Source of the DNA: Thermoguttaceae bacterium
GTDB lineage: Bacteria > Planctomycetota > Planctomycetia > Pirellulales > Thermoguttaceae
Length of the DNA stretch: 42,471 nt
Reading direction: 5' to 3'
Assembly (NCBI GenBank): GCA_028695965.1
Contig: JAQVHZ010000016.1
Location: forward strand, 1-42,471
Shown here: in pieces, positions 8,330 through 15,587 of the stretch
Layout: each line of letters starts with the position of its first letter
How positions within the stretch are numbered: position 1 is the stretch's first letter
The notes under the pieces: model-generated
The model's database searches: none
What the model was told of the DNA's origin: nothing
The model's input: only the letters and a program-made list of their open reading frames with translations
Program-made: the position numbers and the translations under genes

Positions 8330-8787
8330 ATTTAACGCTATTACCGTTTCTTTGTTTCCGCTCAATCTTTTCCGCTCAATCTTCCCTATAACTAGTTATT
8401 GATTACAGAGTTCGAGAGTATAGACAACGTCTCCCTTGTCGAAACACCCCATACAGCTAAATGCATGGGCGTTCAATATGCTAGGCTGAGTCGCCCTTCT
8501 CAAACCGCTTATTATTTTTTCTTCTATCCTTTTGTACTGCTAATAGTAACCTTCAATGTAGAAAATTCACATTACGATCAGAATCAATCTGCAAACAATA
8601 CGCGCTGTTATTATTTCGAAGCATCTCGGTTTAGAAAAGAACGCTTTTGCTTTATTCAAAAGAGCAACTCAATATTGAAGGCATACTATTTGCTAATCAA
8701 TAAAGGCTGAGCTACTTTGCTCGCCAACTTGTTTGTAAAATTGAGTTACAAAAATTCTAAAATTGAGCCAAGATTGAAATTAGCGTC
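8330..8787. other. Gene-free AT-rich stretch
   Basis: I see no supported gene here. A 103-codon frame starting with TTG at 8399 has no ribosome-binding site, no recognisable motif and unlikely composition. No tRNA, repeat or convincing promoter was found. Confidence 0.5.
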
Positions 8788-8825
8788 AATAAAAGGCGTC
8801 GACGCCCAACGAGCGCCAACGCCTT
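8788..8825 (-). terminator. Terminator of the downstream DUF1559-lipoprotein unit
   Basis: On the minus strand, aaggcgt pairs with acgcctt across a GC-rich loop and is followed by ttatt, 30 bases after the lipoprotein stop codon. Confidence 0.6.
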
Positions 8826-8854
8826 AAATTAATGTTAGAGGCGTCTTTCATGCG

Positions 8855-9391
8855 TTACATAGCAACGGGCGCAACGCCCGAGCTTTGCCGAACCGGAATG
8901 CGAACGGCTTCGCCGACGTCGACGGCCAAGTCGTTTTTACCTTTGACAACTTCAACTTCCAAAGGAGTTGTTTCAATGATCGAGAATTTCGTATCGACCA
9001 CGTCGAACTCTTCGTAGGTTGCTCCCGAGTCTTGGTATTCCTTATATTTCCTTGCAGACTCTTCGTCGATAGGGGACGGAGGCGGAGGGGTTCCTTCGCC
9101 AACCGTCTTGGAGACGGAAACCTTGTATTTTCCAACAGGCGCGCCCTTGTATTGACCGTGCGTAACGAGCGTGGCGACGCCTTTGGCGTCAGTTACGCCC
9201 CCGCACGTCCAGGCTGTCGAAGGGTCGAGCGATTTGAGGTTGACCGTCGCGTCTGCCAACGGGGAGCCGCCTTGAATAACAGTCAAGGTTGTCGGCTGTA
9301 AGTCGGGCATACCGTCAGGCGTCTTTTGACCGCATCCCAAGGAAGCGAGAGCCAATAGAGCGCAGAAAGATAGAGCGAGTACTTTTTTCAT
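8855..9391 (-). CDS. Small lipoprotein with carboxypeptidase-regulatory-like fold (unit A)
   Basis: 178 residues from ATG 9391; an in-frame start at 9424 would add 11 residues before the signal peptide and is rejected. The N-terminus MKKVLALSFCALLALASLGC is a lipoprotein signal with the acylated cysteine at residue 20. The mature part begins with a linker, then LQPTTLTVIQGGSPLADATVNLKS and TCGGVTDAKGVATLVTHGQYKGAPVGKYKVSVSK, the beta-sandwich pattern of carboxypeptidase regulatory-like domains. A proline loop (PPPPSP) and a C-terminal VEVVKGKNDLAVDVGEAVRIPV strand follow. It lies downstream of a DUF1559 gene, a pairing seen in planctomycetes. It is probably anchored in a membrane and acts with the pseudopilin-like partner; the actual function is unknown. 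It is paralogous to 11018-11503. Confidence 0.85.
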   Translation of the reverse strand: MKKVLALSFCALLALASLGCGQKTPDGMPDLQPTTLTVIQGGSPLADATVNLKSLDPSTAWTCGGVTDAKGVATLVTHGQYKGAPVGKYKVSVSKTVGEGTPPPPSPIDEESARKYKEYQDSGATYEEFDVVDTKFSIIETTPLEVEVVKGKNDLAVDVGEAVRIPVRQSSGVAPVAM

Positions 9392-9438
9392 ATTGAAATC
9401 AGCCTTGTGTTTTATGTTTAACAAAAATAAGCTTTACC

Positions 9439-9483
9439 GTCGTCTGCTTTTAGCGTTTGCTCTTGTCGCCAAAAGCAGACGAC
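9439..9483 (-). promoter_or_regulatory. Intercistronic hairpin between DUF1559-A and lipoprotein-A
   Basis: A perfect 13-bp stem (9439-9451 with 9471-9483) has a 19-base loop and no T tract on the minus strand. It may therefore be a processing or stability element and not a full terminator. Confidence 0.5.
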
Positions 9484-9507
9484 TATTCTGAGAGACGCTT
9501 CCTACGA

Positions 9508-10620
9508 TTAGTTCAGTGTAGCCGTTTCGCCGCCCATCGGCGTGCCCATCGCGCCCCAGACGCCGTACGGGCTCTTGCCTGTGCATCGGGTGCTTTTTGC
9601 GGTAAGGTCGCCGCAGTCGATCGTTTCCGAAACAAATCTAACGGAACCGTCGAGCAAGCCAACGTTGACGCCGCCGCTATGGTAGCTGTTCGGCGGATAA
9701 ATAGCGCCCCAGAAGCCGTTAACCGTCGCTTGGCAGCTTGGAGCGTTCGGGGGCAGAACAGTGTGGAAACCATTCCACGGACGACCGTCTTGGTAGAAAT
9801 TACCGCGCCACGTGTCGCAACTCGTACGCAACTTGTTGGGGTCGTTGGGGTCGCGGGCGTTGTTTAAACAGACGCTCGGATTGCAGTCAAGGTCGTCGGT
9901 GTAGAAACCGCTGACAGTAGCGGAACCGCCTTTGACGTTGTAGGAGTAGTATCCCTCCGGCGCGCTTGCGGTTTCACTAATCGCGACGGTGTTGGAAGTG
10001 CCGTCGGTGCATGCCGCCATCGTTTTCCAAAATTCTTGGTGGAACAAACCGCGCATATGACATTTTTTGGTCGGCACGTTTATGTAGTTTGGATGGTTGT
10101 ACGGGGCGTCCAGTTTACTTGTGCCGTCGCCGAGAGAGTAAACGATGTTGACGCGCGCGTTGTCGGCGTGTACCGAAGGCGTTGTGGCCATTGGTTCTGA
10201 CGGACAGAGGACGGTGGTCAGACGGTTGCCGACTTTATAAATATCGCTTTGGAAGAACCCGCCGTTCCACGTCCCGATATTACCCGCGAACTCTTGCCTA
10301 TCAAGCTCCATAATGACGTCGTAGCGAGCTTGCGCTTCCATATAGGGAAGGAGCGGAATAGTAACGCTAAACGGGGCGTAATTATTCCAGCCGCGGGAGA
10401 GAAAGCGCGCCATAGTCGGCAGACTGTTGTTGACGTCGTGGTAGTTTTGCAACGCAAGACCAACTTGTTTCATTTGGTTCGTGCATTGCATACGGCGAGC
10501 CGCTTCTCGTGCCGCTTGAACGGCAGGGAGAAGAAGACCGATCAGGATACCGATGATCGCAATAACGACCAGCAGTTCGACAAGGGTGAAGCCTTGTCGT
10601 TTTTTACAAGTAGTAACCAT
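9508..10620 (-). CDS. DUF1559 pseudopilin-like protein (unit A)
   Basis: 370 residues. The N-terminus [38 protein letters not shown] is a type IV prepilin/type II pseudopilin signal: cleavage would fall after the Gly at residue 10, leaving an N-methylatable Phe, followed by one hydrophobic helix. The rest is a DUF1559 domain. It contains the early [19 protein letters not shown] segment and ends in the conserved [23 protein letters not shown] motif. The start at 10620 is supported by AAGGAT 8 bases upstream. DUF1559 is greatly expanded in planctomycetes; the members are thought to be exported, but their role is not established. Promoter and leader nearly duplicate those of unit B. Confidence 0.95.
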   Translation of the reverse strand: MVTTCKKRQGFTLVELLVVIAIIGILIGLLLPAVQAAREAARRMQCTNQMKQVGLALQNYHDVNNSLPTMARFLSRGWNNYAPFSVTIPLLPYMEAQARYDVIMELDRQEFAGNIGTWNGGFFQSDIYKVGNRLTTVLCPSEPMATTPSVHADNARVNIVYSLGDGTSKLDAPYNHPNYINVPTKKCHMRGLFHQEFWKTMAACTDGTSNTVAISETASAPEGYYSYNVKGGSATVSGFYTDDLDCNPSVCLNNARDPNDPNKLRTSCDTWRGNFYQDGRPWNGFHTVLPPNAPSCQATVNGFWGAIYPPNSYHSGGVNVGLLDGSVRFVSETIDCGDLTAKSTRCTGKSPYGVWGAMGTPMGGETATLN

Positions 10621-10861
10621 GTTTTAATCCTTCGCTACTAAGAGCTGTTCTATAAAAGTTTATAAACTATAACAGGCGTTCCTCTGCTGCTCCAAAGTAA
10701 CTTGGAGCATTTTACGGACGCCAAACAAACGTGATTTAAGTCTGATAATAACTAAACATACCGGAGCTAAGCGATTTCCGCAAACTCAATATAAAAAAAT
10801 AGATCGCGGCGCCGCACTCAAACCCCATAGTAATTATAACCTCAATTTTCATCTAAAGCAA
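10621..10861 (-). promoter_or_regulatory. Promoter and structured leader of DUF1559-A
   Basis: On the minus strand the -35 TTGCTT (10856-10861) and -10 TATAAT (10833-10838) are 17 bases apart, predicting a leader of about 200 bases. The leader contains a stem at 10688-10709 (tgctccaa/ttggagca) nested in an outer ggcg/cgcc-type stem at 10675-10722. The same promoter, stems and ribosome-binding site recur at 12886-13130. Confidence 0.65.
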
Positions 10862-10915
10862 TAGGAAATCGACAAATAATAAGTATCAATAAACAGCTCT
10901 GTGCAAAAGTCTGTG

Positions 10916-10951
10916 TGTAAGCCTCTCAAAAAGTGTAAGCCTCTCAAAAAG
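10916..10951. repeat. Tandem duplication of an 18-bp unit
   Basis: tgtaagcctctcaaaaag occurs twice head to tail between the unit A promoter and the unit B terminator. Confidence 0.9.
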
Positions 10952-10992
10952 AAGAACGCCGGACAACTTCTCAAAAGCCGTTCGGCGTTCTT
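10952..10992 (-). terminator. Terminator of lipoprotein-B
   Basis: The 10-bp stem aagaacgccg / cggcgttctt is followed on the minus strand by cttttt-rich sequence. It lies 26 bases after the lipoprotein stop and separates the two tandem units. Confidence 0.75.
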
Positions 10993-11017
10993 GTAGACGC
11001 TTCAGACGCGCCAGGTC

Positions 11018-11503
11018 TTACAGAACTGGAACGTCTTCTTCGATTTTTTCGCCAACTTTGAATTGAATCTCATTAGTACCCGATTTAATTTGGGCGGTCA
11101 AACCAGAAGCGTTCGGATCGCCGTAGACTGTTTTGACGTAGCGAGTGATACTCTTCACTTTAATACTGCCGCCGACTTCGGTCGGTTCTTCAGCTTCGGA
11201 CACTTCTTTGGTAACCATGCCTTGGTAATCGCCGGCGGGAACGCCTTTCCAGTTGCCGTCGGTCATCATCTCTACTTTGCCTTGCGCGTCGGTCGTTCCA
11301 GCGCAGTTCCACGAACGGCCGCCGCCTTGCTGCGCAAGACGCAAAACGACCGTGGCGTCCGGAACGGGTTCGCCGTCGTCGTAGGTTACCGTAATCGTCG
11401 TTGGGTAAAGATCCGGAAGATCGGCGGGCTTTTTCGGTCCCTTGTTGCAGCCGAGCGTCAAGGCGCACGCGCAAGCTAAAACGAGAATAAGGGTTTGTTT
11501 CAT
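11018..11503 (-). CDS. Small lipoprotein with carboxypeptidase-regulatory-like fold (unit B)
   Basis: 161 residues. The N-terminus MKQTLILVLACACALTLGC is a lipoprotein signal with the acylated Cys at residue 19. The mature domain carries LYPTTITVTYDDGEPVPDATVVLRL, then SWNCAGTTDAQGKVEMMTDGNWKGVPAGDYQGMVTK, the same order of strands as the unit A paralogue. A distinct C-terminus (GLTAQIKSGTNEIQFKVGEKIEED) follows. That C-terminus is almost identical to the remnant at 3673-3845, so this family has at least three copies within 8 kb. It is separated from the upstream DUF1559 reading frame by 278 bases with two hairpins, one of them terminator-like, so its expression may be partly independent. Function unknown. 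Confidence 0.85.
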   Translation of the reverse strand: MKQTLILVLACACALTLGCNKGPKKPADLPDLYPTTITVTYDDGEPVPDATVVLRLAQQGGGRSWNCAGTTDAQGKVEMMTDGNWKGVPAGDYQGMVTKEVSEAEEPTEVGGSIKVKSITRYVKTVYGDPNASGLTAQIKSGTNEIQFKVGEKIEEDVPVL

Positions 11504-11637
11504 CGTATGATTCCTATTTGGTATTTGGGAGAGTGGGACGCCTACGCGGCTCTTACGTTGCCGCGCCGCTTGGCGTTTAGGAATTCCAACTATTCAATTG
11601 TCCAGAATTCCATTTTTTGACAGGGCGTTATACGAAA

Positions 11638-11661
11638 AGACGCCGAAGCGCTTCGGCGTCT
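11638..11661 (-). terminator. Terminator-like perfect palindrome between DUF1559-B and lipoprotein-B
   Basis: A 24-bp perfect palindrome with arms agacgccgaagc and gcttcggcgtct is followed on the minus strand by tttcg. A second GC-rich hairpin (8-bp stem) lies at 11738-11758. Confidence 0.6.
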
Positions 11662-11781
11662 GAATCTGTTCAACGTCGTAACCGCTTCGTCTATCGCGTT
11701 TCAACACGCTGCGAAACGGTTTTGATTACGACGCGCACGCCGCGCGAGGCGGCGTGTTTGAATTCATGAAATCGAGGTTGA

Positions 11782-12483
11782 TCACAGGCTGCCGATCGTT
11801 TCGCCGCCCTGGGCGGACCCCATAGCGCCCCAGACGCCGTACGGGCTCCTTCCGGAGGTAACGGCGTACGAATAGGCGTCGCCGCAGTCGACCGTTTCGG
11901 AGACGAAGCGAACGGAACCGTCAAGCATCGCCGCATTGACGCCACCAGAGTGATTCGATTGAGCGGTAGCAGTACCCCAAACGTTGTCGCCACCATAGGA
12001 GCAGACAGGCGCGTTCGGAGGAAGCGTGGTCGTCAGACCTTGGCACAAAACTTGGCCGTCAGCCCAACGTTGACCGCGCCACTGAGCGGAAATGCCGTCT
12101 TGCGTGGCTTCGGTGCCGTTTTTGATCGCCAAGCACGGACCAGGACGCGAGTTCCCGTCGTACATCGAGGAAACGTGGAACATATTGCCCTTGATGAGGC
12201 GCCCGCCCATGCCGCTGGCGGAGACGCATTCAGAGAAGATGACCGTGTTGGAGGTGCCGTCGACGACAGCCGACATATTCGGGAATTCGCCGATCTTGAA
12301 GACGCCGCGGTGCGAAGTCTTCGCAACAGGCGAACCTTCGTCGTCCGGATGGCGGCTGTTGTTCCACATGGAGTCGCCGCGCGAGCTTAAATAGTTGCAG
12401 CGACCTGAGTAGTGACCGTCGGTCGAAGGTTGTTTTGCGTTGCCGTCAGACGGGCAAAGGAACGCCGGAACAACGGCGGTCAT
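11782..12483 (-). pseudogene. C-terminal part of DUF1559-B, separated from its N-terminus by an in-frame TAG
   Basis: This is the DUF1559 domain downstream of the premature stop. It includes AFLCPSDGNAKQPSTDGHYSGRCNYLSS, GTSNTVIFSECV and the C-terminal [25 protein letters not shown] motif, all matching DUF1559-A. The frame is identical to that of the 12529-12885 segment. The 15 codons between the TAG and the first downstream ATG (12483) read sensibly as LIHPWNGDF-type DUF1559 sequence, so the only lesion is one codon. Undisrupted, the protein would be 367 residues, close to the 370 of copy A. Translation from ATG 12483 would give a soluble piece without the prepilin helix and is unlikely to be functional. 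Readthrough or a sequencing error are alternatives to a true pseudogene. Confidence 0.8.
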
Positions 12484-12528
12484 AGCCGGGAACAGGCTCC
12501 TGAAGTCGCCGTTCCAAGGGTGAATCAG

Positions 12529-12885
12529 CTACGGATTGCGAGACGGCTCCGTATAAGCGATGAGTTCCGTATAAACGGCGTTTTGTTCGACGAACGGAAG
12601 CAAGAAGACGACGGTGCCAAAAGGACCAGATTTCGTGCCGTTGTGAATGACTCCGCTTTTGCCCAAGAAGGCGCGCGCGGCAGGAAGACCGTTGTTGACG
12701 TCGTGGTAGTTTTGAACCGCGAGCCCCATCTGCTTCAAATTGTTCGTGCATTCCATGCGTCGCGCCGCTTCACGAGCTGCTTGAACGGCAGGGAGAAGAA
12801 GACCGATCAAGATACCGATGATCGCGATAACGACCAGCAGTTCGACAAGGGTGAAGCCTTGGCGATTTTTACGAGTAGTAACCAT
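12529..12885 (-). CDS. N-terminal part of DUF1559-B (prepilin helix, ends at in-frame TAG)
   Basis: 118 residues: the prepilin signal [23 protein letters not shown] (residues 10-32), then [32 protein letters not shown], closely matching DUF1559-A. It ends at TAG (12529-12531) after EPSRNP; the frame continues open to 11782. The start is supported by AAGGAT 8 bases upstream, and the promoter and leader are intact and conserved, so the truncated product may still be made. As a short prepilin-like protein it would keep the membrane helix but lack the DUF1559 domain. Confidence 0.8.
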   Translation of the reverse strand: MVTTRKNRQGFTLVELLVVIAIIGILIGLLLPAVQAAREAARRMECTNNLKQMGLAVQNYHDVNNGLPAARAFLGKSGVIHNGTKSGPFGTVVFLLPFVEQNAVYTELIAYTEPSRNP

Positions 12886-13130
12886 GTTTTAATCCTTCGC
12901 TGCTAAGAGCAGTTCTATAAAAGTTTATAAACTATAACAGGCGTTCCGCTTCTGCTCCAAAAGTAACTTGGAGCAGTTCATGAACGCCAAGCTAACGTTA
13001 TTTAAGTCTTATAATAACTAAATATACAAGGACAAAGCGATTTACTAAGACGCAACTGCCGCTAAAAACAAACGGAGTCGCTACGCTCTGACACAGATAC
13101 AATTATAACCTCAATTCTCATTTACAACAA
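12886..13130 (-). promoter_or_regulatory. Promoter and structured leader of DUF1559-B
   Basis: On the minus strand the -35 TTGTTG (13125-13130) and -10 TATAAT (13102-13107) are 17 bases apart. The leader of about 210 bases holds a 9-bp stem at 12952-12976 inside an outer ggcgttc/gaacgcc stem at 12940-12988. It is aligned almost base for base with the leader of unit A. Similarity also extends upstream of the -35 box (taggaaatcg, aagtat). Confidence 0.65.
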
Positions 13131-13214
13131 TAGGAAATCGGCAAATATTAAGTATCTAAAAACACTCCGTACAAATGTTAATAGACAAAAACGTTATTTA
13201 GCGAATTATTACGC

Positions 13215-15278
13215 CTACTCCCCCAACGCGCGCCGCAGTTTTTCCCGAAATATTCGCGTCTTTTCCTGCGCCTCTGGGCTCGGGGTCCACTCTTTCGAGC
13301 GTTCCAAACGCTCTTGAGTCAGTTTTGGCAGCTCCGCGACGAACGCTTCTTCATTCTCGACGGGCGACGGCGCTTCCAACTCGCCCGTCCCGCCCGGGGA
13401 CGTCGCGCTCGGCATAGCGCCGACGTCGAAGAGCGTCCCAGTCGTCCGATCGCGATCAGCGCGAATTTTGCTCGAGGGCGCCGCTGAATCTTGAACTGGA
13501 GCGTTCGAAAAGGAAGTCGGCGCGGCGTCGGACTCCGCAACAACGCGCGCGTCTGCCGCCGGTTCGTCTTCGGCGAGACTTTCCCCTAAATCCCCGATAA
13601 TTTCAGTTCGATTTGTCTGCGCGCTTGTCGTTCCGCCTCCGGCAATTTTGACGCTTGCCGGTTTCCCCTTTGGACTCGCTCCCCAGGCGAGCAAGACGGC
13701 GAGCGCTTCGCTTTCGGCAGGTCCGGCGTCATTTGGCGCGCGGACGACCGCGTCGAATTCCGACGTCAGCGCGGCGAGCGTTTTGCCCCAGCGTTCCTCT
13801 TTTGCGTTTGCCGCTGCGGTCTCGAGCGCTGAGCGCTTCGACTCGATTCGCCCGCGCAACGCGCCGGTAAGATTAGAATCGAAAAAGAGTTCAAAAGTTC
13901 CCGCCTCGCGCGTCGTTTTCTTAACAAAGTCGACGAAGTCGGCGTTATTTTCATTGGCTAAAAGCGCGGCGTTCCTCTCGGTAAGAGCGCCAAGTTCGTC
14001 AAGTTCGGCGCGTAACGAGTCGAGCCGTTCGAGAAAACCTTCGCGCGCGCGCAAATCCGCTTCCTCGTCGAACGGGGAAACTCCGGGTCTGGCGGCCAAA
14101 TTCTCGACCGCTTCCTCAACGAGCGCGCGGCGCGCGGCTTCAAACGCATCGAGTCTTGTGCCAAATTCCCAGCTCAGCGCCAGAATTTCAAGCGCCCGAC
14201 GTTCCGAACGAACGCGGTCCGTAAATTCTTCGAGTAGTCGAGAAGCCTCTTTTTGCGCGGCGCCGCGTACTTTTTCATTGCTTGCTCGCGACGCTTTTCC
14301 AATCTCCCCAAACAGCCTTTCTTTACTATCTTTACTTTTTTTCCAATAAGAAGATAGAGGATCGAGGCGAAATACAAGCAGGTAAGACGCCGCGTCGCGG
14401 CCGGAGATCCGTTCGTCGACCGACCCGCGAACGAGCGCCGCGTTACGGGCGAGCTCGAGCGTTTGTTCGGTCCGCGCCGCCGCGCCGTCGTTTGACGACT
14501 CGACGTAATGCGCAATTTCCCGGGCTAATCGCGCAAGACTCTCGGGGTCTTGTTCTTCAATCGCCGTTGCCGCAAGCGCGTCAAGGCGTTCGAGCGTCGC
14601 GCAGAGCGCGTCGAGCGAGGCGCCTAACGACGCGTACGTTTGCGATTCCGGCTCATGAACTGGAAGACGCTGGACCTCTAGATCGGCAGGTTTGCTCCGT
14701 TCGACACGGGGCGCGTCGACAACCGTTGGAATTTCAACCTGCTCGTCGCGGCAGCGAATCGCCGCGACCCCGAACAGTGAAGCGCATAGCAGCACGCAAA
14801 GAGCGTTCCAGGCCCGTTCGACGCGTCGGCTCCGAGCGAGCGCCGCCGCGTCCGACGGACGTCCGAGGATCGCAAAGGCGCGTTCGAAGGGGTCGAGCTG
14901 CGGAATCAGCGTTTCAAGGGCGCTTTGCGCGCGGTCGAGCGTCAGCTGGCGCAGTTCAACAGAACCGCTGAACAATTCTTCCGTCTCCAAACTGACCGCG
15001 CCGGAAAGAAGACCTGACAGGTTCGGAAAACATCGTTCGAGCCGGAGCCCCGTCAGAAACAGACTCGGTTTCCTGGTCTTTTGGCAAAATCGCCAAAATA
15101 GATAAATTGCAAAAGAACCAAACGCCAAAATGAACAAGATAGGCAGTTTAAGCAAGTAAAAAACTGCCAACAGCGCGGCAATAGCCGTCAGCCGACGCGC
15201 GCGCTCCCAACGCGCAGCGCGCAGCGCGGCGCCGCGATATGCGGTAAGGGCGGCGGTTATCGGTTTGTTCGACGTCAT
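13215..15278 (-). CDS. Membrane protein resembling DUF4175 family, with long extracytoplasmic coiled-coil
   Basis: 687 residues. An Arg-rich N-terminus (RAARWERARR) is followed by two close membrane spans at about 30-65 and a cytosolic helical region. That region contains SGLLSGAVSLE and FERAFAILGRPSDAAAL. A third span lies near residues 166-186 (ALCVLLCASLFGVAAI). The remainder is extracytoplasmic, Ala/Glu/Arg-rich, largely helical, and ends in a Pro/Ser/Glu tail. This order of two spans, a short helical domain, a third span and a long coiled coil resembles DUF4175/TIGR02302 proteins, although I could not confirm homology. Such proteins often accompany BatA-type proteins; here a BatA-like gene lies 25 kb away. 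The start has no clear ribosome-binding site. A TATAAT (minus strand, 15378-15383) lies upstream. Confidence 0.6.
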   Translation of the reverse strand: MTSNKPITAALTAYRGAALRAARWERARRLTAIAALLAVFYLLKLPILFILAFGSFAIYLFWRFCQKTRKPSLFLTGLRLERCFPNLSGLLSGAVSLETEELFSGSVELRQLTLDRAQSALETLIPQLDPFERAFAILGRPSDAAALARSRRVERAWNALCVLLCASLFGVAAIRCRDEQVEIPTVVDAPRVERSKPADLEVQRLPVHEPESQTYASLGASLDALCATLERLDALAATAIEEQDPESLARLAREIAHYVESSNDGAAARTEQTLELARNAALVRGSVDERISGRDAASYLLVFRLDPLSSYWKKSKDSKERLFGEIGKASRASNEKVRGAAQKEASRLLEEFTDRVRSERRALEILALSWEFGTRLDAFEAARRALVEEAVENLAARPGVSPFDEEADLRAREGFLERLDSLRAELDELGALTERNAALLANENNADFVDFVKKTTREAGTFELFFDSNLTGALRGRIESKRSALETAAANAKEERWGKTLAALTSEFDAVVRAPNDAGPAESEALAVLLAWGASPKGKPASVKIAGGGTTSAQTNRTEIIGDLGESLAEDEPAADARVVAESDAAPTSFSNAPVQDSAAPSSKIRADRDRTTGTLFDVGAMPSATSPGGTGELEAPSPVENEEAFVAELPKLTQERLERSKEWTPSPEAQEKTRIFREKLRRALGE

Positions 15279-15411
15279 GTTGATTTTTGGCGCTGGCGCC
15301 CGTTAATATTTTACTCTGAACGTTTGGAGCGTAGGGTCTTCTGGTCTCCAGTTTCCCTCGAAATAATATACAGCTATATTATACGCGCGTACAGGGCAAG
15401 CAGAACAAACC

Positions 15412-15440
15412 TTGAAAAATATCGGCAATTTTCCTATTAT
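15412..15440 (+). promoter_or_regulatory. Promoter of the Gln-rich/acidic exported protein
   Basis: TTGAAA and TATTAT are separated by 17 bases, giving a leader of about 140 bases before ATG 15588. The 15279-15587 gap holds this promoter and a possible minus-strand -10 box at 15378-15383 for the opposite gene. Confidence 0.6.
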
Positions 15441-15587
15441 AACAGTTATAACAAAAAAGACTCTTTTTTCGAATAAAAAGCGCCGATATATCCAATATGG
15501 CTATGACTGCGCCCAGGAAGGCGCGCGGGAGCCGCCGAAATTTCATCGTTCGCGATATTGCCGACTAGAAAATTCAGAGGATTGAAT

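Noticed and set aside
8399-8710. 103-codon frame starting with TTG in the AT-rich gap
   Set aside because: No ribosome-binding site, no motif, unlikely composition and no neighbouring operon.
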